64,000 bases of DNA from Solibacillus daqui (GCF_028747805.1 NZ_CP114887.1:427501-491500); one strand, 5' to 3'; shown: positions 1 to 9,370, counted from the first letter of the stretch. The notes: generated by a model not told the origin, from the sequence alone. Translations and numbers: made by a program.

Positions 1-21
1 ATTTAAAAAAGGGGTGTTGTA

Positions 22-2124
22 ATGAAAAAATCTAGGAGTATTGCTTTAAAGCTATCTTCCCTAATTATCGGAGTATTTTTAGTATTATTTCTTGCTTATA
101 CTTTGTTATCAGGTGTTGTTTTAAAGAATCAGAGTGTTGATGATGCAGAAAGTGCAACACTTCAAACTGCTGAATATTCTGCAGCAATAATGAATGAACG
201 TTTCCAGAAAACAAACACTACATTACTGACGACAAAACGTATTATTGAGAGTATAGAGAAAAGAGAGCAACTTTCAGGAGAAACCATAATGAAAATTATG
301 GAAACTAATTTACTCAATAATGAAGATTTACTTGGAGTAGGGGCTGTATTTGAAGAGAACTCTGCAACGATAGAGCCAACAATTAGTGCTAAATTAGTAG
401 ATTCAAAAAATCGCTTTATCCCTTATTTAACTAAGGATGGAAGTTCGATATCAAAATCTTCTATTGAAGGTCTCGAAGATAAGAGTGTTTCAGAGTGGTA
501 TTGGGTACCAAAGGAAGAAAAACGAGCAGTTTTAACAGAGCCATATGAATATAATGTAAATGGAAAGACAGTACTAATGACTACGATTGCTGTACCTGTA
601 GTCAATTCTTCAGGAGCAGTTTTTGGCGTATTGACAGCTGATTTATCCATCGACTATTTAAATGGATTAACAGAGTCCGTAAAGCCAGATGGTGGCTATG
701 CCGCAATTATTACAAATAACGGTATTTTAACTACCAATAGTTTTGCTGAGGCACTAGACGGAATAAATATGCAGGATACTTTGGATTGGACAAGTATTAA
801 ACAAGCGATGGATAATGGCGAGCTAAAAAGTTTGTATATGGATTCCAAAGAGCTTAAGGAAAATTCGTTTAATGTTTTTGCACCGATGAAATTAGATGGC
901 ATTGATGAAACTTGGACCGTACAATTAGTGTTGCCGGAATCCAAAATACTAGAAACTTTTAATCAAGTACTTATCTATACGATTATAGCTTCAGTTATTA
1001 TGGTTATTTTAATGTCGGCTGCTAGTGCGATGTTTATCTACAAACAACTGAAGCCGTTAAAGATTTTACGTGCATCTATTGAAACGGCAGCAAAGGGTGA
1101 CTTAACTCACAAAGTAGATGAGAAATTTATTAAACCTGATGAGATTGGTGCTGTTGCATTAGCCTATAATAACATGCTAGATCAAACGAATAGTGCCATT
1201 CAATCGGTGTTAGATTCTACTACATTGCTTAACCAATCATCCAATAATGTTCATGAAGCTATTAACGAAATTGTTGTTTCAAGTGAAGAAGTCTCAACAG
1301 CAATTGATGAAATTGCTAAAGGGACTTCGAAGCAATCAGAGGATACAGAAGAGACAAATTATCGAATGATTGACTTATCTGATCAAATTGATGCTATTAC
1401 AAACCTATCGAATGAAATGGATGAGCTATCGAATAAAACAATAGCTACTACAGATAAAGGAATGCAAGAAGTGGAAAGCTTACGTGAACGTAATGAAGAA
1501 ACGAATGCAATGAATGGACGCATTCAACAACAAATGGAGTCATTGGCCTCTAATATTGCCAACATTAATCAAATTATCTCGTCAATTCAAGGTATTACAG
1601 AGCAAACAAATTTATTAGCGTTAAATGCTAGTATAGAAGCAGCTCGTGCGGGTGAACATGGGAAAGGTTTTGCTGTTGTGGCTGAGGAAGTACGAAAGCT
1701 AGCGGAGCAATCCAAAAAGGAAACAGAAGTTATTCAGAAAACGGTATCTAGCATTTTAGAGAATTCGCAGCAAACCGTTGCTGTAATTGCTGCAAACGCT
1801 GATTTAACGAGGGCTCAAAATGAATCTGTGCAAAGCACTGAACTAGCATTTAAAGAAAATAGCGAGCTTTCACGTTCTATTGCAGCATCAATCAATGAGC
1901 TAATGACTAAACTTTCTTCTATGTTAGAGCATAAAAATCAAGCGATTATGGCGATTCAAAGTATATCTGCTATATCAGAGGAGACTGCGGCCTCTGCTGA
2001 ACAAGTAAGTGCATCTGCTATAGATCAACAAGCAGAGTTACAAAAGGTGGCTGAATCGATCGATAATATGGAAAAGACTTCAAATGAATTACAAGAGGTT
2101 GTTAATCGATTTAAGCTTGTTTAA
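22..2124 (+). CDS. Methyl-accepting chemotaxis protein, dCache type
   Basis: This is a transmembrane chemoreceptor of 700 residues that signals through CheA/CheW. A first membrane helix (about residues 9-31) is followed by a large extracellular region (about 40-310) of the length and style of a dCache ligand-binding domain. A second helix (about 318-340), a HAMP region and a long cytoplasmic coiled coil follow. The highly conserved hairpin tip ([20 protein letters not shown] and onward) lies near residues 526-563. A GGGG ribosome-binding site stands just upstream. The ligand cannot be told. It is monocistronic, with a terminator directly after the stop. Confidence 0.95.
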   Translation: MKKSRSIALKLSSLIIGVFLVLFLAYTLLSGVVLKNQSVDDAESATLQTAEYSAAIMNERFQKTNTTLLTTKRIIESIEKREQLSGETIMKIMETNLLNNEDLLGVGAVFEENSATIEPTISAKLVDSKNRFIPYLTKDGSSISKSSIEGLEDKSVSEWYWVPKEEKRAVLTEPYEYNVNGKTVLMTTIAVPVVNSSGAVFGVLTADLSIDYLNGLTESVKPDGGYAAIITNNGILTTNSFAEALDGINMQDTLDWTSIKQAMDNGELKSLYMDSKELKENSFNVFAPMKLDGIDETWTVQLVLPESKILETFNQVLIYTIIASVIMVILMSAASAMFIYKQLKPLKILRASIETAAKGDLTHKVDEKFIKPDEIGAVALAYNNMLDQTNSAIQSVLDSTTLLNQSSNNVHEAINEIVVSSEEVSTAIDEIAKGTSKQSEDTEETNYRMIDLSDQIDAITNLSNEMDELSNKTIATTDKGMQEVESLRERNEETNAMNGRIQQQMESLASNIANINQIISSIQGITEQTNLLALNASIEAARAGEHGKGFAVVAEEVRKLAEQSKKETEVIQKTVSSILENSQQTVAVIAANADLTRAQNESVQSTELAFKENSELSRSIAASINELMTKLSSMLEHKNQAIMAIQSISAISEETAASAEQVSASAIDQQAELQKVAESIDNMEKTSNELQEVVNRFKLV

Positions 2125-2138
2125 TAATTTTTAAGAAT

Positions 2139-2181
2139 GACTGCTAGTTAGGTATGTAAATATCTACAGCAGTCTTTTTTT
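2139..2181 (+). terminator. Intrinsic terminator after the chemoreceptor gene
   Basis: The arms GACTGCT and AGCAGTC enclose about 22 bases and are followed by seven T residues. It lies 15 bases past the stop codon. Confidence 0.85.
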
Positions 2182-2301
2182 CTGTAAAGTTTATAGAAAA
2201 GGGTACATTGACCGAGTAGATGAACAGTACTATACGCCCATCATTCAAGGATGCTTTAAGCTCATCTGCCCTGTTCAATGTGTATTCTGACCGCTTAAGC
2301 T

Positions 2302-2335
2302 AGCTGGACCTCTTCATCAACACAGAGGTCCAGCT
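2302..2335. repeat. Perfect 12-bp stem hairpin
   Basis: AGCTGGACCTCT and its exact reverse complement enclose a 10-base loop, with no T-run on either side. It sits in the 286-base gap between two converging genes, just before a copy of dispersed element A. The rest of the gap holds no convincing gene. Confidence 0.7.
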
Positions 2336-2374
2336 AAGTAAAAGCATGGTAATTGAAAATAAGGTGCTTAATTA

Positions 2375-2431
2375 ACCGCATTTACTTATGATACGGCTCT
2401 CCGTAACTAGTTTAAGTACGGCTTTTTACTT
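2375..2431 (+). repeat. Dispersed element A, copy 1
   Basis: This copy carries the shared core ACTTATGATACGG, a short loop and CCGTAAC, flanked by outer arms (ACCGCATTTA on the left; TTTAAGTACGG and a T-run on the right). The inner TACGG/CCGTA hairpin sits inside the outer stem. It is adjacent to the 3' end of the acetyltransferase gene. Confidence 0.75.
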
Positions 2432-2885
2432 GTTCATTTATAGTTTTGATAACCGCCATCTCTTTACCGAATCGATTACCATAATCAATAAACCCTAAAC
2501 TTTCATATAAATTATGTGCATTTAAATTATTTGGATGATAACCAACAATGATTTTCCTTGCATTCGGTATTTTGGCTATTTCTGAAATCATTAATTGAGT
2601 GGCAGCTTTACCAATACCTTTACCTTGATAGTGCTTATCCACCATAATTCGATATATCCAATAACCATCCAATTCCTCAAGAATTGAATTAAACATTAAG
2701 AAACCAACTACTTTCCCCTCAAAATAAATAGCATAAGGTTTTAATGTAGTTTCAAACTTTGAATGAGCAATTGAAAACGCATTTGGCTCTAAAAAATTTT
2801 GTTGATCTACTGATACTTCAAGCGTACAGCATTCATACCAATTATCTGCATTGACTTCTACTAATTCCACATTACGAATTTCCAT
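2412..2885 (-). CDS. GNAT-family N-acetyltransferase
   Basis: This 157-residue protein has the GNAT fold hallmarks. The acetyl-CoA-binding loop QGKGIGKA falls at residues 87-94, preceded by the beta-strand segment YRIMVD and followed by the C-terminal NAHNLYESLGF segment. The family moves an acetyl group from acetyl-CoA to an amine. The N-terminal part (a valine/aspartate-rich strand, then PNAFSIA) reminds me of the polyamine acetyltransferase BltD, but the substrate is not proven. The ATG is preceded by GAGGGG at good spacing. A possible 17-residue leader peptide is encoded just upstream. Confidence 0.85.
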   Translation of the reverse strand: MEIRNVELVEVNADNWYECCTLEVSVDQQNFLEPNAFSIAHSKFETTLKPYAIYFEGKVVGFLMFNSILEELDGYWIYRIMVDKHYQGKGIGKAATQLMISEIAKIPNARKIIVGYHPNNLNAHNLYESLGFIDYGNRFGKEMAVIKTINEQVKSRT

Positions 2886-2926
2886 TCATTTTCCCCTCTC
2901 AAATTCGGGAAAACGCTAGCAAATTG

Positions 2927-2980
2927 TTAATTAGACGTTCTCCCTCTATAATGATTCATTGTTTTAATAATATTTTTCAT
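2927..2980 (-). CDS. Possible leader peptide upstream of the acetyltransferase gene
   Basis: A 17-codon frame encodes MKNIIKTMNHYRGRTSN. It starts with ATG eight bases after AGGGGG on the minus strand and ends about 40 bases before the acetyltransferase start. Its position and strong ribosome-binding site fit a translated leader of the kind that controls some resistance genes. Nothing else supports it, and it could be chance. Confidence 0.35.
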   Translation of the reverse strand: MKNIIKTMNHYRGRTSN

Positions 2981-3412
2981 AATGAACGCCCCCTAATAGT
3001 TACTGTCTAGAATAAATAGACTTTAATAGTATAGCATTTATATTAAATAAACCCAAAACATCCATAAAATAACATAATGCTTGTTCTCCACTTTTAATGA
3101 AAAAGGTGTAAGAGTGCTCAATGAACTGATCCCTGAATATTGGGAATAGTGAAAACTTTATAAAAAGTGTACCTATTCGGGGTTTTTCTAATTCTCTATT
3201 TATTCCCTCAGACCTATCTAAAATTATTCATTAATCATTTTTTTTGCTTTTTTAATAACTTTCTATTAACATCTCTATGACACCATTTTCAACAAAGCTT
3301 ATTTAAAAAAACTATGTACGGTTCTTTTTTATTAAATATGGACAAAATATTTATTACAATCACAAATAATTGAAACCCGCACATTATGTTTTATTTCATC
3401 AGGAGGTTACAT
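2981..3412. other. AT-rich intergenic region between divergent genes
   Basis: No gene was recognised here. The stretch must hold the promoter of the acetyltransferase transcript on the minus strand and that of the nucleoside transporter on the plus strand. It is strongly AT-rich. A weak hairpin-like stretch near 3135-3190 was noted but no riboswitch or clear operator could be assigned. Confidence 0.6.
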
Positions 3413-4594
3413 ATGCAATACGTTATTTCTATTTTAGGTATTCTTGTGGTATTGTTTTTGGCTTGGCTGGCAAGTTCCAATCGAAAAGAGATAAAATTCA
3501 AACCAATTATCACAATGATTGTCATTCAAATTCTTTTATCATTGTTATTGTTAAATACAGAATTTGGTTTAATCATCATCAAGGGAATTGCTACAGTTTT
3601 TAACAAGCTGCTCGAATATGCAAGCGAAGGAGTTTCCTTCGTGTTTGGTGGCATGGCGAATGAGGGAGAGGCTCCATTCTTTTTAACTGTATTACTGCCA
3701 ATTATATTTATTTCTGCATTAATTGGGATTCTTCAGCATTTAAAAATCCTACCATTCCTTATGAAAGGAATTGGCTTATTATTAAGTAAAGTAAATGGGA
3801 TGGGTAAACTTGAATCATATAATGCCGTTGCTTCATTAATAGTCGGACAATCAGAGGTTTTCATCACATTAAAGAAGCAACTCGGTCTGATTTCAAACCA
3901 GCGTATGTATACGCTATGTGCGTCGGCGATGTCTACTGTATCAATGTCCATTGTTGGGGCTTATATGACGATGCTGGAACCAAAATACGTTGTCACAGCT
4001 TTAGTATTAAATTTATTTGGCGGTTTTATCATAGCTACTATAATTAATCCTTATGAGGTTGACCCAAATGAGGATTTATTAGAGATTGAGGCGAATGAAA
4101 AACAATCCTTTTTTGAAATGCTCGGCGAGTATATCCTTGATGGTTTCAAGGTTGCCGTTATTGTTGGGGCCATGTTGATTGGGTTCATTGCGTTGATGGC
4201 GGGATTCAATCATGTGTTTGAGCTATTGTTTAATATTTCTTTCCAGAAGATATTAGGTTATATCTTTGCTCCAGTTGCCTTCATCATGGGGATTCCTTTC
4301 TCTGAAGCGGCAAGTGCCGGATCCATTATGGCGACAAAACTGCTAACTAATGAATTTGTGGCGATGTTGGATTTATCCGGAGGCAATTATCACTTTAGTG
4401 AACGAACAATGGGCATTCTTTCTGTATTCCTTGTTTCCTTCGCCAACTTTTCATCTATTGGTATTATTGTCGGGGCTGTCAAAAGTCTAAATGAAAAGCA
4501 AGGGAATTCTGTCGCTCGTTTTGGCTTGAAACTGTTATATGGTGCCACACTTGTAAGCGTACTTTCAAGTATCATCGTTAGTTTGATTCTATAA
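3413..4594 (+). CDS. nupC: Concentrative nucleoside transporter, NupC family
   Basis: This integral membrane protein of 393 residues imports nucleosides with a cation gradient (CNT family). The family core is visible: a hydrophobic N-terminal region, the [11 protein letters not shown] segment, the [12 protein letters not shown] segment, and the C-terminal [10 protein letters not shown] segment. The start was set at the ATG at 3413 because AGGAGG stands seven bases before it; an ATG nine codons upstream lacks a ribosome-binding site. A perfect hairpin terminator follows. It faces the MBL hydrolase gene and appears monocistronic. Confidence 0.93.
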   Translation: MQYVISILGILVVLFLAWLASSNRKEIKFKPIITMIVIQILLSLLLLNTEFGLIIIKGIATVFNKLLEYASEGVSFVFGGMANEGEAPFFLTVLLPIIFISALIGILQHLKILPFLMKGIGLLLSKVNGMGKLESYNAVASLIVGQSEVFITLKKQLGLISNQRMYTLCASAMSTVSMSIVGAYMTMLEPKYVVTALVLNLFGGFIIATIINPYEVDPNEDLLEIEANEKQSFFEMLGEYILDGFKVAVIVGAMLIGFIALMAGFNHVFELLFNISFQKILGYIFAPVAFIMGIPFSEAASAGSIMATKLLTNEFVAMLDLSGGNYHFSERTMGILSVFLVSFANFSSIGIIVGAVKSLNEKQGNSVARFGLKLLYGATLVSVLSSIIVSLIL

Positions 4595-4607
4595 AATCCT
4601 TACTTAA

Positions 4608-4637
4608 AAAAGGCAGTGGTGCGCACCACTGCCTTTT
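4608..4637. terminator. Bidirectional intrinsic terminator
   Basis: A perfect palindrome of 13-bp arms (GGCAGTGGTGCG type) is flanked by A residues on the left and T residues on the right. It can end both the transporter and the opposing hydrolase transcripts. Confidence 0.9.
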
Positions 4638-4640
4638 GAT

Positions 4641-5489
4641 TTAATAACCATTTACAAAGAAAGAAATCGTTTCTTTTTCGTCTTCTGTCAATTCCCTTTG
4701 TACATGTTTTTTATATTCCATCATTATTTTCTGTCCATCCCCACCACAAATATCTGTATATTTTGCAATCGTTCTAAGCTGGGCTACTTCTTGATTGAAT
4801 TCCTCTTTTGAAATTGGCTGTTGATGCGAAGGTATATATGTATCTGCATCAAATTGCTCTAACTCATCTAATAGCCGCAGCGTTTCCTTGATTGTATAGT
4901 TTTCTTTTACTGCATAAAGATTAGGGTAAATGCAATCAGCAAGGAAGAGAATCTTTTCTTCTTTAATATACACGATTGCTGAATCGGCAGCATGGTCCCC
5001 TCCAACATATTTAACAATACAGGTTACCCCGCCAAGGTCGATTTCCATTTGTTTTTCAAAAGTTACATCCGGCAAGACAATCTTGATATCTCGGTGATCC
5101 TTGAATTCTTCCTTAATGGCTTTGGCGCAAAATTCAATTTCCGTTCCCTCTTTCACTCGCTCATCTATTGCCTCGTCTGACCATGAAAATGGGATTAATT
5201 TCTCCATTTCTTCTTTTGTTTCTTTGGAAGCAATGGAAACTGTATTAGATAATGCTGAAAGGCCAAAGATATGATCCCAATGCCAATGAGTAAGAACAAC
5301 CATATCAGGATTGGGAACTCCTCTTTTTAAAAGTTCCTTCTGAAAATAATTAGCATGGGCTTCAGAGTTGCCTGCATCAATCATTAATGTCTTATTATTG
5401 CCGACCACCATTCCTAGAATAGGGCGATCGGTTACCGATATTGGAGTGATATACCAAAAACTGTTACCTATTTTGTTAATTGAGTGCAT
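4641..5489 (-). CDS. MBL-fold metallo-hydrolase
   Basis: This is a 282-residue protein of the metallo-beta-lactamase superfamily. The metal-binding HxHxDH motif is seen as THWHWDH with His68, His70, Asp72 and His73. Further ligands are probable in GGDHAADS, LADC and SHQQP. Such proteins are cytosolic Zn- or Fe-dependent hydrolases; the substrate cannot be told from sequence. There is no signal peptide. The ATG has a GAGG-type ribosome-binding site. It is monocistronic and converges with nupC. Confidence 0.9.
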   Translation of the reverse strand: MHSINKIGNSFWYITPISVTDRPILGMVVGNNKTLMIDAGNSEAHANYFQKELLKRGVPNPDMVVLTHWHWDHIFGLSALSNTVSIASKETKEEMEKLIPFSWSDEAIDERVKEGTEIEFCAKAIKEEFKDHRDIKIVLPDVTFEKQMEIDLGGVTCIVKYVGGDHAADSAIVYIKEEKILFLADCIYPNLYAVKENYTIKETLRLLDELEQFDADTYIPSHQQPISKEEFNQEVAQLRTIAKYTDICGGDGQKIMMEYKKHVQRELTEDEKETISFFVNGY

Positions 5490-5560
5490 AAAAGCTACCT
5501 CCTTTTTATAATATTTTAATTCAAATAGCGGTGATTTACCCTATTGGGGGAATTTTATAA

Positions 5561-5615
5561 AACGGTACTTATTTATGATTTGATACTCCGTAACTAATTT
5601 ATACGCAGTTTTTTA
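5561..5615 (+). repeat. Dispersed element A, copy 2 (degenerate)
   Basis: The stretch matches element A in order (CTTATTTATGAT, then CTCCGTAACTA, then CGCAGTTTTTT) but the left half of the inner hairpin is altered. It lies in the 357-base gap before the uracil permease gene. No purine riboswitch or other leader was recognised in the rest of this gap. Confidence 0.55.
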
Positions 5616-5846
5616 TTAATAATTAGTCTTTATTGATCTTAGCCAAATACCGCTTAATAGTTCCCATTATCATTAATACCATTATATAAGAAAAAAGCAT
5701 ATTAAACGATTACGTTTACTCTCCTTGTAATAATCAGCATCTACAGAAAACATGAAATATCAATCAGTATTATTCTTTAACTTTTATTCTAAAAATTAAA
5801 TAGGAGAAATATCATATAGCAAGACAATAGTAAAGGGGGGACACGT

Positions 5847-7013
5847 TTGAAAAATTTTTTTCGCGCGATACCATTATCTTTACAGCATTTGTTAGCAATG
5901 TTTGGTGCAACAGTTTTGGTTCCAGTACTAACCGGTCTTGATCCAGGAAGTGCACTTATTGCCAGCGGTTTAGGAACCCTGATTTTCCATCTTATTACAC
6001 GTGGAAAGGTTCCTACGTATCTAGGTTCATCCTTCGCTTTTATTGCTCCGCTAGCATTGTATGTGGGGGAGTTAAAATCACCAGGTCAAGCAGTTGCAGG
6101 TCTTATCAGCGTTTCCATTGTTTATGCCATTGTATCTATTATCATTTCAGTTGTCGGTTTTGAAAAAGTCAGAAAAGTAATTCCTGCAGTTGTCGTCGGA
6201 CCGGTTGTAAGTATAATCGGTCTTTCGCTGGCAACCACTGCGGTGACCAACATGGCTTCTACCCAATGGGATGTCGCTATCGTCAGCCTTCTTGCGGCGA
6301 TCATTGCTACGCTTGCGGGAACTAAGGTGATCCGCATCTTCCCACTCTTAATTGGTCTTGCAATAGGGTATGCCTATGCTGCGATGCGTGGATTTGTTGA
6401 TTTTGATACCATCGCCAGCGCACCTGCTTTTGCTCTTCCACATTTCGTCATGCCGGAATTCACGTGGGTTGTGATCCTTGGCATGGCGCCGATTGCCTTG
6501 GTTACCATCATCGAAGACCTTGGACATATGTTTGTACTAAATGAGATTACAGGAAAAGAAGTGACAAAGGATCCTGGATTTTCAAGCATCCTATGGGGAA
6601 ATGGCCTTGCAACATTAATCTCCGGCTTCATCGGTGGACCTGCACAAACTACTTACGCGGAAAATCTCGGGGTTCTAGCCATCACACGCCAGTATTCAAG
6701 TAGGATTATTCAGGGTGCTGCTGTTCTTGCGATTCTTCTTGGTTTGTTCGGTAAAGTTGGAGCTGCTATCCAATCCATTCCAGTTGCAGTGATGGGCGGC
6801 ATATGTATCTTGTTGTTTGGTATGATCGCAGGAATGGGGATCCGTCATATCATTGAAGAAAAAGTTAGTTTGGCTAATATGAAAAATTTAGTCATCGTCG
6901 CAATTATCTTTATCATCGGAGTTGGATATGCCCACGGTATCGCCTACGCAACAATTGCCGGATTGCTCATCCATTGGTTCGTACCTGATTTTACGACAAA
7001 GAACGAAAATTAG
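5847..7013 (+). CDS. Uracil/xanthine permease family transporter (NAT/NCS2)
   Basis: A nucleobase:cation symporter of 388 residues with about 12-14 membrane segments. The signature of the NAT family is present as [11 protein letters not shown], which is the uracil-permease form, and the substrate-site Glu-rich segment (IIEDLGHMF) is intact. It starts with TTG after a strong AAGGGGGG ribosome-binding site. Its third-position GC is visibly higher than that of its neighbours (many GTC, ATC, GCG and CTT codons), which suggests acquisition from another Bacillales lineage. No pyr or purine regulatory leader was found. Confidence 0.9.
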   Translation: MKNFFRAIPLSLQHLLAMFGATVLVPVLTGLDPGSALIASGLGTLIFHLITRGKVPTYLGSSFAFIAPLALYVGELKSPGQAVAGLISVSIVYAIVSIIISVVGFEKVRKVIPAVVVGPVVSIIGLSLATTAVTNMASTQWDVAIVSLLAAIIATLAGTKVIRIFPLLIGLAIGYAYAAMRGFVDFDTIASAPAFALPHFVMPEFTWVVILGMAPIALVTIIEDLGHMFVLNEITGKEVTKDPGFSSILWGNGLATLISGFIGGPAQTTYAENLGVLAITRQYSSRIIQGAAVLAILLGLFGKVGAAIQSIPVAVMGGICILLFGMIAGMGIRHIIEEKVSLANMKNLVIVAIIFIIGVGYAHGIAYATIAGLLIHWFVPDFTTKNEN

Positions 7014-7437
7014 AATAAAAAGGCCATTCCACAATAATAGATAATATAGGGTAAATAGTATAATAAAATAAAACCAGACTTTATATTTAGAGGTTTTGAG
7101 TTTGATTATATATAATCAAACTTTGTATTTGTATATATGTAAAACTTTGAAATAAAGTTTGAGAAAACACCTCGTAAATCTTTATTTTACGATTAATAAG
7201 AAGAATCCATTTTGAAAAAAGATTGATCAAAATGGATTCTTCTTTTGCGTTTTTAAGTTTAGTTTTTATAAGTAAGTTTGAACATTTTCTACTAGCATTA
7301 CTCCATAAACGCGCCCGATTGTTGAATAACGAATGCAATTACAAGGTTATGTTTAGCAATACTCCCAAACACCGCTTTGGGAATGTTATAAAGATGACTT
7401 TTGAAACTTTTATAATTGAATTAATGTAAATATAGTA
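7014..7437. other. Intergenic region with palindromes
   Basis: No gene was recognised. It holds a perfect 24-base palindrome at 7099-7122 (AGTTTGATTATA and its complement), nearby short copies of the word AAACTTTG, and a strong 17-bp hairpin at 7198-7244. A later segment (7264-7420) has no visible feature. Confidence 0.6.
7198..7246. terminator. Strong hairpin, probable bidirectional terminator
   Basis: The arms AAGAAGAATCCATTTTG and CAAAATGGATTCTTCTT are exact complements around a 13-base loop, followed by TTTG. It probably ends the permease transcript. Confidence 0.75.
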
Positions 7438-7905
7438 ATGACTTATTGTAGGGAGGGGATTATTGTTTTTATTTATTATTTTTTATTTAGTTTAGGTGTG
7501 TTATTTGTTATAGGCAGTGCGATTTTTTTTATTCGTATGTATAGAAAGAGAGAAATTAAGTTTTGGTCGACGATTAAAATGCTGAGCGGTTTTCTAATGG
7601 CACTCCTAATTTTATGGATGACTGTTCCAAGTTTAAAATATGTAATAACGAAAGACTTTGATGTTGTTAATGGTAAATGCACGATAGAAATATCTTCATC
7701 TGGTCGTTCTTCTAATTCGATTTTCAATATGCTTCAAACAGACGAACAATTTAATTTCAATGAGATTCCTGAACTCGATGCTTATGGCAAATCAATTCCT
7801 TATTACTGTGAGGTTACGGTGACCAAAGACCGTATTTGGGCAATGGATTATAAAATTTACGATTTAAAGACAGGAAAGCTTATGGATTCACATACTGGTA
7901 AATAG
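7438..7905 (+). CDS. Uncharacterised membrane-anchored protein
   Basis: I do not recognise a family. The predicted 155-residue product has two hydrophobic segments near its N-terminus (about residues 9-30 and 44-63) and a hydrophilic, probably extracellular, C-terminal domain with two cysteines. The start is uncertain: the ATG at 7438 lacks a ribosome-binding site, while GGGAGGGG at 7451-7458 points to a start a few codons later, where only non-standard codons such as ATT are in frame. Low GC and position next to other unknown genes suggest accessory DNA. Confidence 0.6.
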   Translation: MTYCREGIIVFIYYFLFSLGVLFVIGSAIFFIRMYRKREIKFWSTIKMLSGFLMALLILWMTVPSLKYVITKDFDVVNGKCTIEISSSGRSSNSIFNMLQTDEQFNFNEIPELDAYGKSIPYYCEVTVTKDRIWAMDYKIYDLKTGKLMDSHTGK

Positions 7906-7918
7906 CTTATTCTTGGGT

Positions 7919-7966
7919 CCCGTCAGAAAAATGTGGAATTACAACATTAAGATTTTTTTCTGACGG
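7919..7966. terminator. Hairpin terminator after the membrane protein gene
   Basis: CCGTCAGAAAAA and TTTTTTTCTGACGG form a long stem with T-runs on the plus strand. It follows the stop codon by about 15 bases. Confidence 0.7.
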
Positions 7967-8230
7967 AATCACCTATTTTAACAATGTTAAGGAATTCGTA
8001 ATGGTCTAAGTTATGTTGGATTATGACTACTCTCTAACCCCTCACCTTGGTTTTGGCGGCGCGGGATCTGATTTAAACGATATAAACCGTCTATACCTGT
8101 TTGTCGATACGCCGCTCGCTAACTACTTAAACATTTGGATTGCATTCTAGTTGTTCCTGATCTTTTTTAGTAAAAAATTTTAAGTCATTTCTCATCCGCT
8201 CCAACATCTTTTTTTCTCATTAAAAGATAA
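7967..8230. other. Unassigned stretch, locally GC-richer
   Basis: No intact gene was found. Bases 8040-8160 (around GGCGGCGCGGGATC) are clearly richer in GC than the flanks. Both strands are broken by stops in every frame. It may be a remnant of foreign DNA, but I could not match it to a known element. Confidence 0.4.
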
Positions 8231-8277
8231 ATACCCTATACGATAGTCTTTTTTCAAAGTTTATATCGTATAGGGTA
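8231..8277. terminator. Bidirectional terminator-like hairpin
   Basis: ACCCTATACGATA and TATCGTATAGGGT enclose about 20 bases. On the minus strand it is followed by ATTTATCTTTT, so it can end the 9.4-8.3 kb operon. Confidence 0.7.
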
Positions 8278-8312
8278 CATTTTATAAATCAAGTCCACGA
8301 AGTGGTTTTTTA

Positions 8313-8492
8313 TTACTTATATTTCTTTGCTAAATACTTATAAGCATAATACAAAATTATGAAAAAAAGTATTCCGTAAATAAATTTATATAATAAGAAA
8401 AAGGTTTTATGTTCATCAGTTAGAACATAAAGAATAAATCCACTTAAAAGATAAAGAAATATAATTGAAATTAGTTTTAATTTTTCGTTCAA
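8313..8492 (-). CDS. Small membrane protein, possible immunity partner
   Basis: A 59-codon frame starts with TTG six bases after the stop of the secreted-protein gene and ends just before a terminator. The product has a short basic N-terminus, two hydrophobic segments (about residues 7-24 and 31-51) and a lysine-rich tail (YLAKKYK). No strong ribosome-binding site is present, so it may be translated by coupling to the gene before it. A small, two-helix basic protein after a secreted peptide gene is a typical layout for immunity to a self-made toxin. That role is inferred only. Confidence 0.55.
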   Translation of the reverse strand: MNEKLKLISIIFLYLLSGFILYVLTDEHKTFFLLYKFIYGILFFIILYYAYKYLAKKYK

Positions 8493-8498
8493 TTTTGA

Positions 8499-9116
8499 TT
8501 ACCACACAACATCGAAATATCCATTATTTGGTTTCGCATCTTTAGAATCAAGATATTCAGCTATTGCTCCCGCAGGATCAAGCACATAATTTAAATAACT
8601 AGCAATAACAGGAAGACTGATTCCTAAAGCTATTGCTGCTTTTCCGATAACTTTTGTTTTAATTGTATTGGTGAATATTCTTTTTAATTCTTCTGCTCCA
8701 TATTTTTTTAATGCAGCAGCTAATGTGCCTACTCCAGAGGCAATAAGGATTCCACTTATAATTGTATCAATTGCTCCTGCTACATATTTATTCTGAATAT
8801 GAATATCTGGAAGGTTAGGTGTCCAAATATCTCCAAGGTCAAACCCCATAGTAGATATCGAATCTGGTGGAATATTAGAAATATCGATGTTTTCAAGGTT
8901 TTCTCTAATACCAATCTCCATTTCTTTTCGTTCTTCGATATTATCAATCTCAGCCAATTTCATTTGTAATGCTTGCTCAATTCCTTTTTCTATCTCTTCT
9001 TCTGTTAATGATAATTTTTCAAAAGAACTTGTTTCCATAGCAGAAGTAGGAGCACTTAAACTGAATGCCATAGCTAAAACAATCAAAAAACTAGTAATCT
9101 TTGTTAAACATTTCAT
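8499..9116 (-). CDS. Secreted protein of unknown function in the Rgg locus
   Basis: The 205-residue product begins with a clear Sec signal peptide (basic start, hydrophobic core, then APTSA before a cleavage site near residue 26). Next comes an acidic helical pro-like region (about 27-90) and then a hydrophobic, glycine- and alanine-rich C-terminal part (about 105-175) with a segment such as TIISGILIASGVGTLAAALKK. That layout, signal then acidic region then amphipathic hydrophobic region, recalls secreted toxins such as SdpC and some larger bacteriocins, but I see no family match. The ATG at 9116 was chosen because AGGGGG stands before it and the signal peptide begins there; the frame is open upstream to 9260 without a ribosome-binding site. 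Confidence 0.75.
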   Translation of the reverse strand: MKCLTKITSFLIVLAMAFSLSAPTSAMETSSFEKLSLTEEEIEKGIEQALQMKLAEIDNIEERKEMEIGIRENLENIDISNIPPDSISTMGFDLGDIWTPNLPDIHIQNKYVAGAIDTIISGILIASGVGTLAAALKKYGAEELKRIFTNTIKTKVIGKAAIALGISLPVIASYLNYVLDPAGAIAEYLDSKDAKPNNGYFDVVW

Positions 9117-9276
9117 AAAATTAATCCCCCTTTTATTTTGTTTTACAGCTTTGAGAAGCTTCGCATTTACTTCTCTATGAATTTCTTGGGTGTAATTATC
9201 TGAATTTGCATAATGAGAAATCGTAGAAACAGATAATGTATTGTATTGCCCCCAACACATAACTTTAAGTATGCCA

Positions 9277-9308
9277 TTTGTAGTGAATGTTTATTATATT
9301 CTTACAAA
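9277..9308. promoter_or_regulatory. Inverted repeat at the 3' end of the peptide gene
   Basis: TTTGTA at 9277-9282 and TACAAA at 9303-9308 are paired, with inner GAAT and ATTC also paired. It overlaps the stop codon of the peptide gene and precedes the secreted-protein gene by about 160 bases. It may be an operator or a processing hairpin. Confidence 0.35.
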
Positions 9309-9370
9309 ACACCGGTTCCAGTTAGCCATACGTCTAATGTTTGAACAAAGTCCATTATAATTAAGACCAT
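9302..9370 (-). CDS. Candidate pheromone peptide gene beside the Rgg regulator
   Basis: This 22-codon frame starts with ATG six bases after AAAAGGAGGG, one of the best ribosome-binding sites in the window. The product is short and hydrophobic; its C-terminal part is LDVWLTGTGVL, with the acidic-aromatic mix seen in short hydrophobic peptides (SHP) that act on Rgg regulators. It is divergent from the regulator, the standard SHP-Rgg layout, and co-oriented with the secreted-protein gene. It lacks the usual basic residues near its start. The role is inferred from size, context and translation signal. Confidence 0.6.
   Translation of the reverse strand: MVLIIMDFVQTLDVWLTGTGVL

Noticed and set aside
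5490-5846. Purine riboswitch or PyrR site before the permease gene
   Set aside because: The conserved loop words of the purine aptamer and the PyrR anti-antiterminator were not found; the only structure is a degenerate element A.
9117-9260. Extended N-terminus of the secreted protein
   Set aside because: The frame is open to 9260, but that ATG has no ribosome-binding site and would place a long polar stretch before the signal peptide.
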